From Vibrio orientalis CIP 102891 = ATCC 33934 (GTDB taxonomy: Bacteria; Pseudomonadota; Gammaproteobacteria; Enterobacterales; Vibrionaceae), in the NCBI RefSeq assembly GCF_000176235.1, contig NZ_ACZV01000004.1, positions 372,001 through 436,000 of the forward strand: a DNA stretch of 64,000 bases, given 5' to 3'. Every line of letters starts with the position of its first letter. Position 1 is the stretch's first letter. The notes beneath the pieces are model-generated. The model saw nothing but the letters and a program-made list of their open reading frames with translations, ran no database searches and was not told the origin of the DNA. A program made the translations under genes and the position numbers. Positions 43,646 through 53,348 of this stretch are shown in pieces.

Positions 43646-46402
43646 ATGGCTATGAAAAAAATATTTATATTAATTTTATTAGTGCTTGTCGGATGCACAC
43701 AATCAAAACAGGAAGTGCCAATTGAGGCAGATTCCGGTTGGACCTCTGGCGTTTTGGAGAATGGTCTACGTTTTCATATATACCCAACGGAAGGTGAGTC
43801 GGTTGCGTTGCGCATGTACGTTCACATTGGTTCGGCACACGAAAGTGATAGCCAAAAGGGTTATGCTCACTTTTTAGAGCATATGGCCTTTAATGGTTCA
43901 CGTAACTTTAGTTCCAACGACATTGTCGACTTGTTCGAGCATTCAGGGTTGACCTTTGGTGCGGATATTAATGCCTATACCTCTTACTATGAAACGGTAT
44001 ATCAACTTGATTTACCTGACTCGGATCAGCTAAGTAATGGCGTTAAGTGGATGCGTGATATTGCCGATGGCCTAGATTTATCACCTCAGGAAATAGAAAA
44101 AGAGAAAGGGGTGATTCAAGGTGAGTTTCGTAGAACGCGACTTGAAAACAAATCATTATCTGAAAAGTACTATGACCAGCTTATCAAAGGAACCGAGCTA
44201 GAGGATCTTGATCCGCTTGGAACCAAAGAATCGGTTAATGCAGCGACTTCTAATTCCATCAGAGCATTTTATGAGGCTTGGTATCAGCCTCAGTTGACAG
44301 AGGTAGTGATTACTGGTGATGTTACGCCTGCTCAAGCGGAGAAACTCATCAAAAGCCAGTTTTCAAGCTGGGAAGGTGGACAACTACCTGATGGTGCCGA
44401 GATTAAGAAAACTGCGTTGACTCTGAACGATCTGACTGAAGTTATCGGTGAATATGACGCGCCTAGCATCTCTCTTTTGCTTGATAGAGCGCCAGCGGCG
44501 ATAGAGACTCAAAGCGACCTTACCAAGCTGTGGATGGACGATATTATTCAACAGCTTATTTGGACTCGTCTTGATGCAAATCTTAGTCACGCTGCGCAGC
44601 CAGTCCAGAGTTTATACTCTTCTTCTTATTACATTAACTATCGACGTTATGCGCTTATGTCAGTGAGCTTTTCTGACGCTGAAAGAGCCGCGACGCAAAA
44701 ACTGTTTATCGAAACACTGGCTTCGTTAAGAGACCATGGTGTTTCTGAGCTTGAACTTGAAGCGGCCATGGCTTATTACCTCCAGCAGGTCAAAACTGTG
44801 GATGAGCAGTGGGATCAACGAAGCGCGCAGGATATCGCGGAGTCGAAAGTAAATGCGATTTCCTTTGGCGAACCGATTCAATCTAAGCAAGATTATCAGT
44901 TGAGCTTAGAACAGTTCATCCAATACGCGACGTTTAAACGAGTTAATGAGCAGCTTGCGCAGTTCTTGGCGCAAGAGTACAGCTTAGTGTTAGGCGCGAG
45001 TTCAGCAAGTCAGGTTGAAACACTTGCTCTGTCAATGCCTAGTGTTCGTTCGCAACTGAAGCAACAAGGTACTAAACCCTTAACATTGGCGTCGACAGAA
45101 GATGAGCTTGGTCGTCCTGATGGTAGTGGGGCAATCGTTAGTGAAAAAACGCTAGATTCAGGCTTTACCGTTTGGCAATTGTCGAACGGTGTCGAAGTTT
45201 GGTTTGAACCTGATGCTGACGCAGGGGAATATGCGCGCTTGGTGTACGGCAGTCAGGGTGGCAAGGCAGCACTAGACCCGAGCTTATACCCGGCATCAGA
45301 ACTGGCGGTAGCGACGATTACAAGAAGTGGTATCGGAGGCTTTGATGGCTCAGGCTTAGATTCATACTTGCGACGCAACAGTATCGAAGTTTATCCATTT
45401 ATTGGTTTCACGCACCATGGTCTAGAAATTGGTGCGCCTAAAGATAAGTTGGCAGAGACACTGAATGTGATGTTCAACATTGCCACTAATGCGAACGTGT
45501 CAAACAGACAGCTTGAAACGGTGGCCCGCGAAAATATTGAAGGTATAAACCGTTACCTTGATACTCCTGTCGGGAAATGGACACGCGAAATCAACCGTAA
45601 TAGCTATTTGCCACAGAGTTACCATTACATGGTGTCGGCTCCTGAAATGTCGATGGTAAATGAAGCTCAAATCAAAGAGGTTCACAAGCAGCTCTTCTCG
45701 GTAAATCGCGCCAACAAACTCGTCATCATCGCCGATCTATTACCAGCCCAAGTCCGCGAGATGCTGCGCTTCTATGTTGCATCAATACCATTAGAAAGCG
45801 CTTCACAGTACGCGTTTTCTGCAGACTACAACCTGAAACCTAAATCGCGTATCGATATGCCAATCCACAATGAGCCGAATAGTTACTACTTGGTTCGTGT
45901 GACAAACCCAAGCGTTGCAGCCAATGACGTCGAATCTGTGTTTATCGACGATATGATTCAGCGCCTGCTTTCTAAGCGTTTAACAGAGTACATTCGAGAA
46001 GATTTAGGTCTTGATTATGCGCCCGATAACTATGTTACCGCGCAAGATAGCGAGCCAAGCACGGACTGGTTGATTGAAGCTCAGGTAGCCCCGAGTGATA
46101 TCAGTAAAGTTGACGCTGCGGTGGATAAAGTGATTGAAGAACTGCTGTTAGGTGTCAATCAGGAAAATGTGGACTTGGTCGCGAAGCAACTCGTGGTTGC
46201 GCTACAGCCACTAGAGGATGATACGGTAGAAAGAGCTTGGTTCTATGCGCGTTATTTGATACATGATTATGGTGTTGATGCTTTGACTGATGTCGAAAGT
46301 ATGGCTCAATCAATTACGAAAGAGGCGTTTAATCAGCGCATTCAACAAGTCTTTGGCGAACAATCGCTAAAAACGAAATATACGTTAACTCCGAAAGAAT
46401 AA
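43646..46402 (+). CDS. M16-family (pitrilysin-like) zinc protease lipoprotein
   Basis: A 918-aa protein with a lipobox LVGC (Cys17), probably lipidated in the outer membrane and facing the periplasm. The inverted zinc motif HFLEH (His75, Glu78, His79 in GYAHFLEHMAFNGSRNF) and the downstream Glu in EKGVIQGEFRRTR are intact. Two M16 halves are fused, the second without a zinc motif, as in full-length insulinase-like enzymes. It should degrade peptides or small proteins in the periplasm. Start is ATG 43646 or 43652. It is divergent from arsR, with no obvious partner. Confidence 0.9.
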   Translation: MAMKKIFILILLVLVGCTQSKQEVPIEADSGWTSGVLENGLRFHIYPTEGESVALRMYVHIGSAHESDSQKGYAHFLEHMAFNGSRNFSSNDIVDLFEHSGLTFGADINAYTSYYETVYQLDLPDSDQLSNGVKWMRDIADGLDLSPQEIEKEKGVIQGEFRRTRLENKSLSEKYYDQLIKGTELEDLDPLGTKESVNAATSNSIRAFYEAWYQPQLTEVVITGDVTPAQAEKLIKSQFSSWEGGQLPDGAEIKKTALTLNDLTEVIGEYDAPSISLLLDRAPAAIETQSDLTKLWMDDIIQQLIWTRLDANLSHAAQPVQSLYSSSYYINYRRYALMSVSFSDAERAATQKLFIETLASLRDHGVSELELEAAMAYYLQQVKTVDEQWDQRSAQDIAESKVNAISFGEPIQSKQDYQLSLEQFIQYATFKRVNEQLAQFLAQEYSLVLGASSASQVETLALSMPSVRSQLKQQGTKPLTLASTEDELGRPDGSGAIVSEKTLDSGFTVWQLSNGVEVWFEPDADAGEYARLVYGSQGGKAALDPSLYPASELAVATITRSGIGGFDGSGLDSYLRRNSIEVYPFIGFTHHGLEIGAPKDKLAETLNVMFNIATNANVSNRQLETVARENIEGINRYLDTPVGKWTREINRNSYLPQSYHYMVSAPEMSMVNEAQIKEVHKQLFSVNRANKLVIIADLLPAQVREMLRFYVASIPLESASQYAFSADYNLKPKSRIDMPIHNEPNSYYLVRVTNPSVAANDVESVFIDDMIQRLLSKRLTEYIREDLGLDYAPDNYVTAQDSEPSTDWLIEAQVAPSDISKVDAAVDKVIEELLLGVNQENVDLVAKQLVVALQPLEDDTVERAWFYARYLIHDYGVDALTDVESMAQSITKEAFNQRIQQVFGEQSLKTKYTLTPKE

Positions 46403-46419
46403 CTTAGCAAGTTACCCGT

Positions 46420-46448
46420 AAAGCAGCGTCTTCAGGCGCTGCTTTTTT
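46420..46448. terminator. Terminator between M16 protease and hydrolase genes
   Basis: An AAGCAGCGTC/GGCGCTGCTT stem is followed by T6 on the plus strand, 17 bases past the protease stop. The last bases overlap the stop codon of the convergent hydrolase gene. Confidence 0.8.
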
Positions 46449-47064
46449 AGTTTTGGAAATGATGATTTTGGATGAAATGGTGGATTTGGTTGGGTACCAA
46501 AGCACTATAAATTAGGCTTGTGTGGCTACTTTTTATTTCGACATGATCCGCCATCCCATCAAGCTTAGTCTCTTCAACCGTAACGGTCCCATCGGACATC
46601 ATTCGATTATCCATTAATAGCAAAGAACGTACTCCTAGTGGCAAAGTACCTGCAATACTGCCGAGCTTTTGTGGCAATGCCCACGCACTCTCATGTTGTT
46701 TGAGCCCAAAGTCAGGAGAGTTCCCTAGTATAGCGCTCATTCCTAACTCTTGAATTCTGGTGACAATTGATGCGCCTTTGAGCGGAGAGCCAATAGTGAC
46801 AACATGCGAGACTTTTGAGATGGGAAGCTGGCGATCTTCTAAATAACGTTTGATGATCAAACCACCCAAACTGTGACCAACGAGAACATTGGGCATTGAG
46901 TCTGATAAGGTTTTGTCGAGCATAGAGAACAGACGCTGTTCATTAATCGCGACACTATTGTAGGAAAGAATTTTGGTTCTATAGCCATACTTGCGTAATT
47001 TGTGGCCAAGGGGCTGCATGGCCATACCGTGCATATACAAACCATGCAGAATAATTACCTTCAT
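46447..47064 (-). CDS. Alpha/beta-hydrolase, lipase-like
   Basis: A 205-aa protein with the nucleophile elbow VGHSLGGLIIKRYL (catalytic Ser) after an N-terminal IILHGLYMHGMAM (oxyanion region). The acid and His appear to be Asp in ETKLDGMADHVE and His in SSHTSLIYS. There is no signal peptide, so it is cytoplasmic. It resembles short triacylglycerol-lipase/PGAP1-like proteins; the substrate is unknown. AGGAGGT lies 4 bases before the ATG, a very strong ribosome site. Confidence 0.85.
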   Translation of the reverse strand: MKVIILHGLYMHGMAMQPLGHKLRKYGYRTKILSYNSVAINEQRLFSMLDKTLSDSMPNVLVGHSLGGLIIKRYLEDRQLPISKVSHVVTIGSPLKGASIVTRIQELGMSAILGNSPDFGLKQHESAWALPQKLGSIAGTLPLGVRSLLLMDNRMMSDGTVTVEETKLDGMADHVEIKSSHTSLIYSALVPNQIHHFIQNHHFQN

Positions 47065-47137
47065 CCATACCTCCTAACTATCGTTTTAATTCAGACGCTT
47101 AAGTAAGAAGATGATTATACACTGTGTCACTACTAAG

Positions 47138-47165
47138 CGGATAGTGCTCTGGAAAGCACTATCCG
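47138..47165. repeat. 11-bp inverted repeat between hydrolase and glycine-zipper genes
   Basis: CGGATAGTGCT-CTGGAA-AGCACTATCCG is a perfect stem 24 bases after the glycine-zipper lipoprotein stop (minus strand). There is no T-run, so it may be a 3'-end stabiliser or Rho-linked terminator. Confidence 0.5.
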
Positions 47166-47188
47166 TTACTTAAGTTAGAATCGTGCAA

Positions 47189-47956
47189 TTAACTGCGAGT
47201 AAAGCGGAAGGTTTGTAGCTTTTGCTGCTCACCCTCGATAAATGCATAGCTCTCAAGAAGCCAAACATTTGGGCCAGCAAACCCAAGTTCTACGTGAATG
47301 TCAGCGCTGTTAATGGCTTGGTAAATGATATCGTTAGTGTTGATCGGATAGAAGTTGTACCTGCTTGAATTGCTTTGCTTTTCACCAGCAAAGTTTACGC
47401 TAACTTCCTTGGTATTATTGATGATTGACATCTGGTAGCCATCCACAGAGGTATAAGAAAATGTTGCAGTTAGATCGATGCCTTGGCCATTAACGATGCT
47501 CACATCGGCTTGGGTGGTTTTTGCCAATGACCCATTTGCGTTTAAAGGCTTCATCTCATTCATATCTTTGCTGTGAGTTTGAATGTTCACGTTCCAGTCA
47601 CCGACAAAATTATCTAGCTTGTCCCAGTTTTGCTGTACGGCAGGACTATTGCTCTGAGTGCTGTTGCCGATCTGAGCGATAGCAACATCACGGCTACTAG
47701 AGCGACTTGCTTCGCGGTTATTTTGTATATCGGCTGAAGCACCAGCAACACCGCCAGCGACACCACCGGCAATAGCCCCTTGCATTGCGAGCTCAGCATC
47801 TCCGGTTAAAGCGCCAAGTGTTAAACCGAGTAATGCGCCACCAGCCGCACCTTGCTTGGTAAGCGCATTAGGATCGTCTTCTCCTGGGGTAACACAACCA
47901 GCAAGAAGGGGGAGAGAAAGGGCGATTGCAAGAGATGTTTTGATTGTAGGGTTCAT
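47189..47956 (-). CDS. Glycine-zipper lipoprotein
   Basis: A 255-aa lipoprotein from ATG 47956, with AGGAAC 6 bases upstream (a TTG two codons earlier is a poor alternative). The lipobox is LLAGC. Residues of about 35-80 form a glycine zipper (QGAAGGALLGLTLGALTGDA, then GAIAGGVAGGVAGASADIQ) able to enter membranes. The C-terminal half (about 110-255) is a beta-rich domain beginning WDKLDNFVGDWNVNIQT, reminiscent of lipocalin-like folds. No specific function is known for this combination. Confidence 0.82.
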   Translation of the reverse strand: MNPTIKTSLAIALSLPLLAGCVTPGEDDPNALTKQGAAGGALLGLTLGALTGDAELAMQGAIAGGVAGGVAGASADIQNNREASRSSSRDVAIAQIGNSTQSNSPAVQQNWDKLDNFVGDWNVNIQTHSKDMNEMKPLNANGSLAKTTQADVSIVNGQGIDLTATFSYTSVDGYQMSIINNTKEVSVNFAGEKQSNSSRYNFYPINTNDIIYQAINSADIHVELGFAGPNVWLLESYAFIEGEQQKLQTFRFTRS

Positions 47957-48176
47957 AACCAAGTTCCTAAAACAGTGTTTTTTATTTCGTTAAACGGTAA
48001 CCGGTGATTGTCAGAGTCTTGTGAGTGAAACGCGTTAAAGCGTAACGGTATATTTCAGACTGTTTCACGGGGTAATTGCTTTAGATTTAGGCTACGTGAT
48101 GGAAGGGAAAGGATCTATTCACCGGTGATTATATCGCTCATAACCACCAGTGATGAATCGGTACGCGAGATGTGCT

Positions 48177-48965
48177 CTAAACGAATATTTTTCCGTGTGA
48201 GTACGGAACGACATCACCTGACACTATTACTTGGTCTGGCTCTACGTGGCAGTAAAGTGTGCCCCCGCGCTTTGACGCCTGATAGGCTAATAAATTGGGT
48301 TTGTTTAATCTTTTAGCCCAGAAAGGAGCAAGTCCAGCATGGATAGAGCCTGTAACAGGATCTTCATCGCCACCATTGGCAGGCCAGAAATAACGAGAAA
48401 TGAAGTCGTATTTTTCACTCGCTGCTGTCACTACCACGTCGTAAGGTGCAAGCTGTTTTAAGTATTCACTTTTTGTTTCTAAATTGAAGATGTCCTGTTC
48501 GTCGTCATAAATGGCAAAGTAAGCCTGCTCACTTCTAAGTACTTCTCTTGGCTGGATAGATAAGCCTTCAAGAAGCATTGATGGCGTTTCAACAGGTACA
48601 GGCTCACGCAGTGGGAAACACATCAATATTCGGCCGGATAAATCTTTTTCTACGGTTAGTGGGCCCACTGTTCTGGTTTCAAATTGAATCACTTCGCCTG
48701 CGTCAAAATGGTGGAAAAGTACGTACGCAGAGGCGAGCGTCGCATGGCCACAAAAATCGACTTCACAAAGGGGAGAGAACCAGCGAATCTCAAATTTGTC
48801 GATACCAATCGGTTTGATAAAAGCGGTTTCAGACAAATTGTTTTCTGCGGCAATCTTCTGCATTACTTCATCACTGAGCCAATCATTGACGGGGACAACG
48901 GCGGCGGAGTTACCACTGAATCTCTGCTGAGTAAATGCGTCGCAGACAAACATTTCAAATTCCAT
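48177..48965 (-). CDS. PhzF-family isomerase-like protein
   Basis: A 262-aa protein from ATG 48965 (AAGGA 6 bases upstream; ATG 48971 sits too close to it). Signatures are the N-terminal VCDAFTQQRFSGNSAAVV, NLSETAFI (with the catalytic Glu of PhzF), VDFCGHATLASAYV and the second-half mirror DPVTGSIHAGLAPFW. The family has a diaminopimelate-epimerase fold and includes PhzF isomerase; most bacterial members have unknown substrates. No phenazine genes are nearby, so phenazine synthesis is not implied. Confidence 0.9.
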   Translation of the reverse strand: MEFEMFVCDAFTQQRFSGNSAAVVPVNDWLSDEVMQKIAAENNLSETAFIKPIGIDKFEIRWFSPLCEVDFCGHATLASAYVLFHHFDAGEVIQFETRTVGPLTVEKDLSGRILMCFPLREPVPVETPSMLLEGLSIQPREVLRSEQAYFAIYDDEQDIFNLETKSEYLKQLAPYDVVVTAASEKYDFISRYFWPANGGDEDPVTGSIHAGLAPFWAKRLNKPNLLAYQASKRGGTLYCHVEPDQVIVSGDVVPYSHGKIFV

Positions 48966-49112
48966 AGTCATTCCTTATGAGGTACTGAGGCAGATGGGCA
49001 AATTATTATCTTTTGTTACAGCTTAGACAGGAAAATGCCCTAGGGTTGCGACCAAGTTCTAACAGAAACACCCCTAGGTAACATTTACTTTTACGAAAAC
49101 TTTGAAGCGTGT

Positions 49113-51950
49113 TTATAACGGGCTACTAACCTCATCAACCAAGTACAGAATCGACTGATAGGGAATACCGCTATGGTGCGATAGGCCAATTTCACATGTT
49201 CGGCTATTACTAAATCCGCGCTGACAATGTTCTGGTACTTGTTGTTTCAAAGGATGAACAGCAGCAGCATTAAGTTCTGGTGTGGTAAACCCTTTATCAC
49301 CGGCCCAACCACAGCAAGTAATATGTTCAGGCACAACTACGTCAGAGACACACCGTTTGGCGAGATTAAGCATGTCACTAGAGAGTCCCATACGTTGAGA
49401 GCTACAGGTGATATGTAGCATCACGGTTTCTTGCTTTGGCGAAATAGAAAGATTGTCGATAAGGTACTTGGAAACAAAACCCGTTGGCTCAAGAATCTCT
49501 AAAGGGCGGGTAAAGTTCTCAATACTACGCTTAGCGCATGGGCTTGTATCCATAAGAATTGGGTATTCACCTTCGTAACTGGCTTTCCACAGAGCGGTTT
49601 CAAGCTGCTTAGACTTTTCACTCGCAATGTCAGTCATGCCTTTACTATCGTATGGCATGCCACAGCATTGATCATCAAGAGAGTCGGGGATGATGACTTC
49701 AAATCCAGCCTTTTTAATAAGTGACAATGTCACTTCGGTCAGGCTTCTTTGATCATCAGCATTGATTTGTTGGCCCATGGTACGTGACGCACATGACGGA
49801 AGATAAACCACTTTCTTATCCGAGCGAACGAGTCGCTCCATCGCTTTATCCAAATCATGAGAGTTTGCTTGAGGAGTTTCAGGAAGCCAAATCGGCGTTT
49901 TGCCTTTACTCACCTTACGAATACCATTCGTCACCTTAGCCACGCTGTTTTCTCCAATGACCTTCACCGCAAGTTTATTGGCTTTAAGTGAGGCGCGAGT
50001 TAAGGCAGTCGTAGTGCTGAAGTGATCCGCTGTCCACTTCGCAATCGGGGTAAACTTCTGGTATTTCTCAGTGCGCAGCTGTTTAACAAGATCGCCAGTG
50101 TTGATGCCAACTGGGCAGCGATCGGCACATAACCCAGTAGCAGCGCAGGTATCTAACCCTTGGTACTCAAATATTTGCGCTAACTCAGTGGCTTCAGTTT
50201 GTTCTCCTGCATCTCGACGTCTTTGTAACTCACGGTAGAGAACGATGCGCTGGCGAGGCGAGAGCGTTAATGTGCGAGAAGGACATACAGGTTCGCAGAA
50301 GCCACACTCAATACAGCGGTCAACCAACGAGTCTGCAGCAGGCATCGGCTTTAAATTTTCCAGATGTGAGCGAGGGTTGTCGTTAATAATGACTCCAGGG
50401 TTTAGTAGACCTTGTGGATCAAATAGAGCTTTGATCTTTTGCATCAACTGATAGCCGTCTTTGCCCCATTCCAATTCAACATAAGGTGCCATGTTTCGTC
50501 CGGTGCCATGCTCAGCTTTTAGCGAACCTTGATATTTAACTGCAACCAACTCTGCGACATCATCCATAAATCCACCATAGCGGTCGATTTCGCTTTGAGA
50601 TTCGAAGCCTTGGGTGAAGACAAAGTGGAGATTGCCTTCTAGCGCATGGCCAAAAATAATCGCTTCAGAGTATTGGTATTCATCAAACAATGCTTGTAGG
50701 TCACGAAGGCCATTGGCTAGGTTTTCTACCGGGAAGGCCACATCTTCAATAATGACAGTGGTACCCACTTCTCGCACGGCGCCGACAGCAGGGAACATGC
50801 CTTTGCGGATACCCCAAAGTGTAGCGACGGTTTTAGGATCTAGCGTAAAAGGGACCGATTCAATAATGGAATAGTCTTCAAGTGCGGCCATTATTGTTCG
50901 GCACTGTGTATCAATCGTCGCTTGGTCGCTTGCGTGGGTCTCGACCAATAGCGCTGTCGCTTCCAAGTCTAACTGTTGAATAAAGCTAGGCATGCCAGGT
51001 TTATCGGCAACCGAGCGCAATGCTCGACCATCCATTAACTCAACAGCTGCAACGGGAGTTTTTGACAGGGTAGTGACGGCTTGGCTGGCTTCTTCGAGAT
51101 CGGCGAAAACCAATAGGGTAGAGGCTTTGAAGTTGTGTTCAATAACCGTATTGTAGGTGACCTCAGCAATGAAGCCGAGCGTACCTTCAGAGCCGATCAT
51201 TAAGTGTTCTAGGACTTCTATCGGGTCACTAAAGTCGACCAATGCATTAAGTGCGTAGCCTGTGGTGTTTTTTAAGCGATATTTATGGCGGATTCGTTCA
51301 CTTAGGGCTTCATTGTTTTGAGTTGCGCTGATGAGCGCATTTAAGCCATCAATGATATCAGGACGAGTCGCTTTAAACGCAGCAATACTTTCCTCACTCG
51401 CGGTATCGAGCAGGGCTCCATCGCTAAATACGACTTTAATACTATCAATGGTGCGGTAAGAGTTTTGAGCGGTACCACAGCACATGCCACTGGCGTTGTT
51501 GGCAGCAATTCCGCCAATTTTACAGGTATTGATCGAAGCTGGGTCTGGGCCTATCTTTCGTTGAAATGGGGCAAGGTATTTATTGGCATCGGCACCGATG
51601 ACTCCCGGTTGAAGAAGTATCTTGTTGCCATCATCGATGATTTCATGACCGCGCCAATCATCTGTCAACGTAAAGAGCACGGAGTCAGACACCGCTTGCC
51701 CAGATAAACTTGTACCCGCAGCTCTAAAAGTAAAATGGATGTTCATCTCACGACAACATTGAATCGCATAAATGACTTCTTGAAGACTTTTAAGTCGCAA
51801 CACTATTTGCGGAACCAGTCGATAAAAGCTAGCGTCAGTTCCGTACGCTAAGCGTTTAGCATGTTCAGTGATGATTCTCTGTTGTTCAATTTCAACGGCG
51901 AGCAGGGCTTCGAGCTGTTGATAGCGGTTATCGTTGAGACGATTCGACAT
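49113..51950 (-). CDS. FAD- and Fe-S-dependent D-lactate dehydrogenase (Dld-II-like)
   Basis: 945 aa in three parts. An FAD-binding oxidase domain (about residues 40-475) has FRAAGTSLSGQAV, IGPDPASINTCKIGGIAANN and IGSEGTLGFIAEV. A ferredoxin-like region has two 4Fe-4S clusters: CIECGFCEPVCPS (about 542) and CAATGLCADRCPVG. Two CCG motifs follow (DDQCCGMPYDS, HITCCGWAGDKGF). This matches the long D-lactate dehydrogenase of Shewanella (Dld-II), which passes electrons from D-lactate to the respiratory chain. It is the third gene of lctP-lldD-dld. AAGGAAG precedes the start. Glycolate or 2-hydroxyglutarate oxidation are alternatives, but the lactate context is strong. Confidence 0.9.
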   Translation of the reverse strand: MSNRLNDNRYQQLEALLAVEIEQQRIITEHAKRLAYGTDASFYRLVPQIVLRLKSLQEVIYAIQCCREMNIHFTFRAAGTSLSGQAVSDSVLFTLTDDWRGHEIIDDGNKILLQPGVIGADANKYLAPFQRKIGPDPASINTCKIGGIAANNASGMCCGTAQNSYRTIDSIKVVFSDGALLDTASEESIAAFKATRPDIIDGLNALISATQNNEALSERIRHKYRLKNTTGYALNALVDFSDPIEVLEHLMIGSEGTLGFIAEVTYNTVIEHNFKASTLLVFADLEEASQAVTTLSKTPVAAVELMDGRALRSVADKPGMPSFIQQLDLEATALLVETHASDQATIDTQCRTIMAALEDYSIIESVPFTLDPKTVATLWGIRKGMFPAVGAVREVGTTVIIEDVAFPVENLANGLRDLQALFDEYQYSEAIIFGHALEGNLHFVFTQGFESQSEIDRYGGFMDDVAELVAVKYQGSLKAEHGTGRNMAPYVELEWGKDGYQLMQKIKALFDPQGLLNPGVIINDNPRSHLENLKPMPAADSLVDRCIECGFCEPVCPSRTLTLSPRQRIVLYRELQRRRDAGEQTEATELAQIFEYQGLDTCAATGLCADRCPVGINTGDLVKQLRTEKYQKFTPIAKWTADHFSTTTALTRASLKANKLAVKVIGENSVAKVTNGIRKVSKGKTPIWLPETPQANSHDLDKAMERLVRSDKKVVYLPSCASRTMGQQINADDQRSLTEVTLSLIKKAGFEVIIPDSLDDQCCGMPYDSKGMTDIASEKSKQLETALWKASYEGEYPILMDTSPCAKRSIENFTRPLEILEPTGFVSKYLIDNLSISPKQETVMLHITCSSQRMGLSSDMLNLAKRCVSDVVVPEHITCCGWAGDKGFTTPELNAAAVHPLKQQVPEHCQRGFSNSRTCEIGLSHHSGIPYQSILYLVDEVSSPL

Positions 51951-52051
51951 GTAAGCTTCCTTGTGTTTGCCACTGGTGTTGTCTTTTTTATTTATCCAGT
52001 AGATGAAAAAGTGTCACAGTTTCAATGTGTTTGCTGTGACACCTTCTGAAT

Positions 52052-53191
52052 TTACTTAATTTTGACCAGTGAATCGCTGTTTAAGTCTTTGATACTTTTA
52101 GCGCCGGTCAATGTCATTGCGACGCGCATCTCTTTCTCATACAGATCGAGCAGGTTCTCAACACCAGTTTGACCTTGAGCAGCCAGTGCATAAATGAAGG
52201 ATCGACCAAGTAGAGTACAGTCAGCGCCAAGTGCAAGCATACGCACTACATCAAGGCCGGTTCTGATGCCTGAATCGACGAATATTTTTAAGTCACCTTT
52301 TACTGCGTCAGCAATCGAGGGGAGCGCTTTCGCGGTTGACAGTACCCCGTCTAGCTGGCGACCACCGTGGTTGGAAACGACGATGCCATCTGCACCAAAA
52401 GAGACCGCATCTTTAGCATCTTGCTCATCTAAGATGCCTTTGATGACCATAGGACCGTCCCAAAAGTCGCGAATCCACTCTAGATCTTTCCAACAAATAG
52501 AAGGGTCGAAGTTGTCACCCAGCCAGCCGATGTAATCTTCAAGCTTGGTCGGTTCACCGCGGTAAGTAGAAATATTGCCAAGGTCATGGGGCTTGCCCAT
52601 TAGCCCGACATCCACTGCCCAGCTTGGGTGGCGCATCGCCTGAAATACACGACGTGCAGCCGCATTCGGCCCACTCATTCCTGAATGCATGTCGCGATAG
52701 CGTGCGCCTGGTACTGGCATATCGACAGTAAAGACCAGCGTAGTCACTCCAGCGGCTTTTGCTCGCTCTAAAACGTTTTTCATGAAGCCGCGATCTTTTA
52801 GCACATAGAGTTGGAACCACATCGGGCGTTCAATCGCTGGCGCAACCTCTTCGATTGGACAGACAGACACCGTCGACATGGTAAAAGGAATACCCTTGTT
52901 TTCAGCAGCTTTAGCGGCTTGAACCTCACCGCGGCGAGCATACATCCCAGTAAGACCAACAGGTGCTAACGCGATTGGCATTGAAAGTTTCTCACCAAAG
53001 ACTTCCGTTTCGAGGCTAAGATCTTCCATGTTATTTAGGACGCGTTGCTTAAGCGCGATATCTGCAAGGTCTTCGGTATTTTTTCGCAGCGTATGTTCGC
53101 CGTATGAGCCGCCGTCTATGTAGTGAAAAAGAAAGGGTGGTAGCTTAGCTTTTGCAGCCGCTCGGTAATCTGTAGAGGCAGAGATAATCAT
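52052..53191 (-). CDS. lldD: FMN-dependent L-lactate dehydrogenase
   Basis: A 379-aa enzyme of the alpha-hydroxyacid oxidase family that oxidises L-lactate to pyruvate and feeds quinone. Motifs are the N-terminal [41 protein letters not shown], and the FMN/active-site peptide [11 protein letters not shown] (catalytic His) followed by [19 protein letters not shown]. The length and insertions match LldD. It is the second gene of the lactate operon, 157 bases after lctP and 101 before the Fe-S enzyme. Confidence 0.96.
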   Translation of the reverse strand: MIISASTDYRAAAKAKLPPFLFHYIDGGSYGEHTLRKNTEDLADIALKQRVLNNMEDLSLETEVFGEKLSMPIALAPVGLTGMYARRGEVQAAKAAENKGIPFTMSTVSVCPIEEVAPAIERPMWFQLYVLKDRGFMKNVLERAKAAGVTTLVFTVDMPVPGARYRDMHSGMSGPNAAARRVFQAMRHPSWAVDVGLMGKPHDLGNISTYRGEPTKLEDYIGWLGDNFDPSICWKDLEWIRDFWDGPMVIKGILDEQDAKDAVSFGADGIVVSNHGGRQLDGVLSTAKALPSIADAVKGDLKIFVDSGIRTGLDVVRMLALGADCTLLGRSFIYALAAQGQTGVENLLDLYEKEMRVAMTLTGAKSIKDLNSDSLVKIK

Positions 53192-53261
53192 ATGTCAGTC
53201 CTATCAATCGTTAACTGTCACCTCTCTATGGAGGCTTTCAGGGTCTTCTCGATAAAGAAGA

Positions 53262-53338
53262 GGCGTTACTACTCATGTGTCGTAATTGCTTGCGCAGTTA
53301 CTCGTCTATTGTCAGGGGGAAAAGTAATAACGCCTCAA
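53262..53338. repeat. Long inverted repeat between lctP and lldD
   Basis: Arms GAGGCGTTACTACT (53262-53275) and AGTAATAACGCCTC (53325-53338) pair at 13 of 14 positions around a 49-base loop. In the lctP-lldD-dld transcript this would be a long intercistronic stem. Confidence 0.65.
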
Positions 53339-53348
53339 ATTGAAGTCT

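Noticed and set aside
48000..48130. Direct repeat ACCGGTGATT at 48000 and 48121
   Set aside because: Ten bases occurring twice within 130 bases, with no symmetry or matched gene position, is not enough to call a site.
48125..48316. 63-codon plus-strand frame over the PhzF gene's end
   Set aside because: It is mostly antisense to PhzF coding sequence and has no ribosome site.
48177..48965. Phenazine biosynthesis locus
   Set aside because: Only a PhzF-family protein is present; no other phz genes are nearby.
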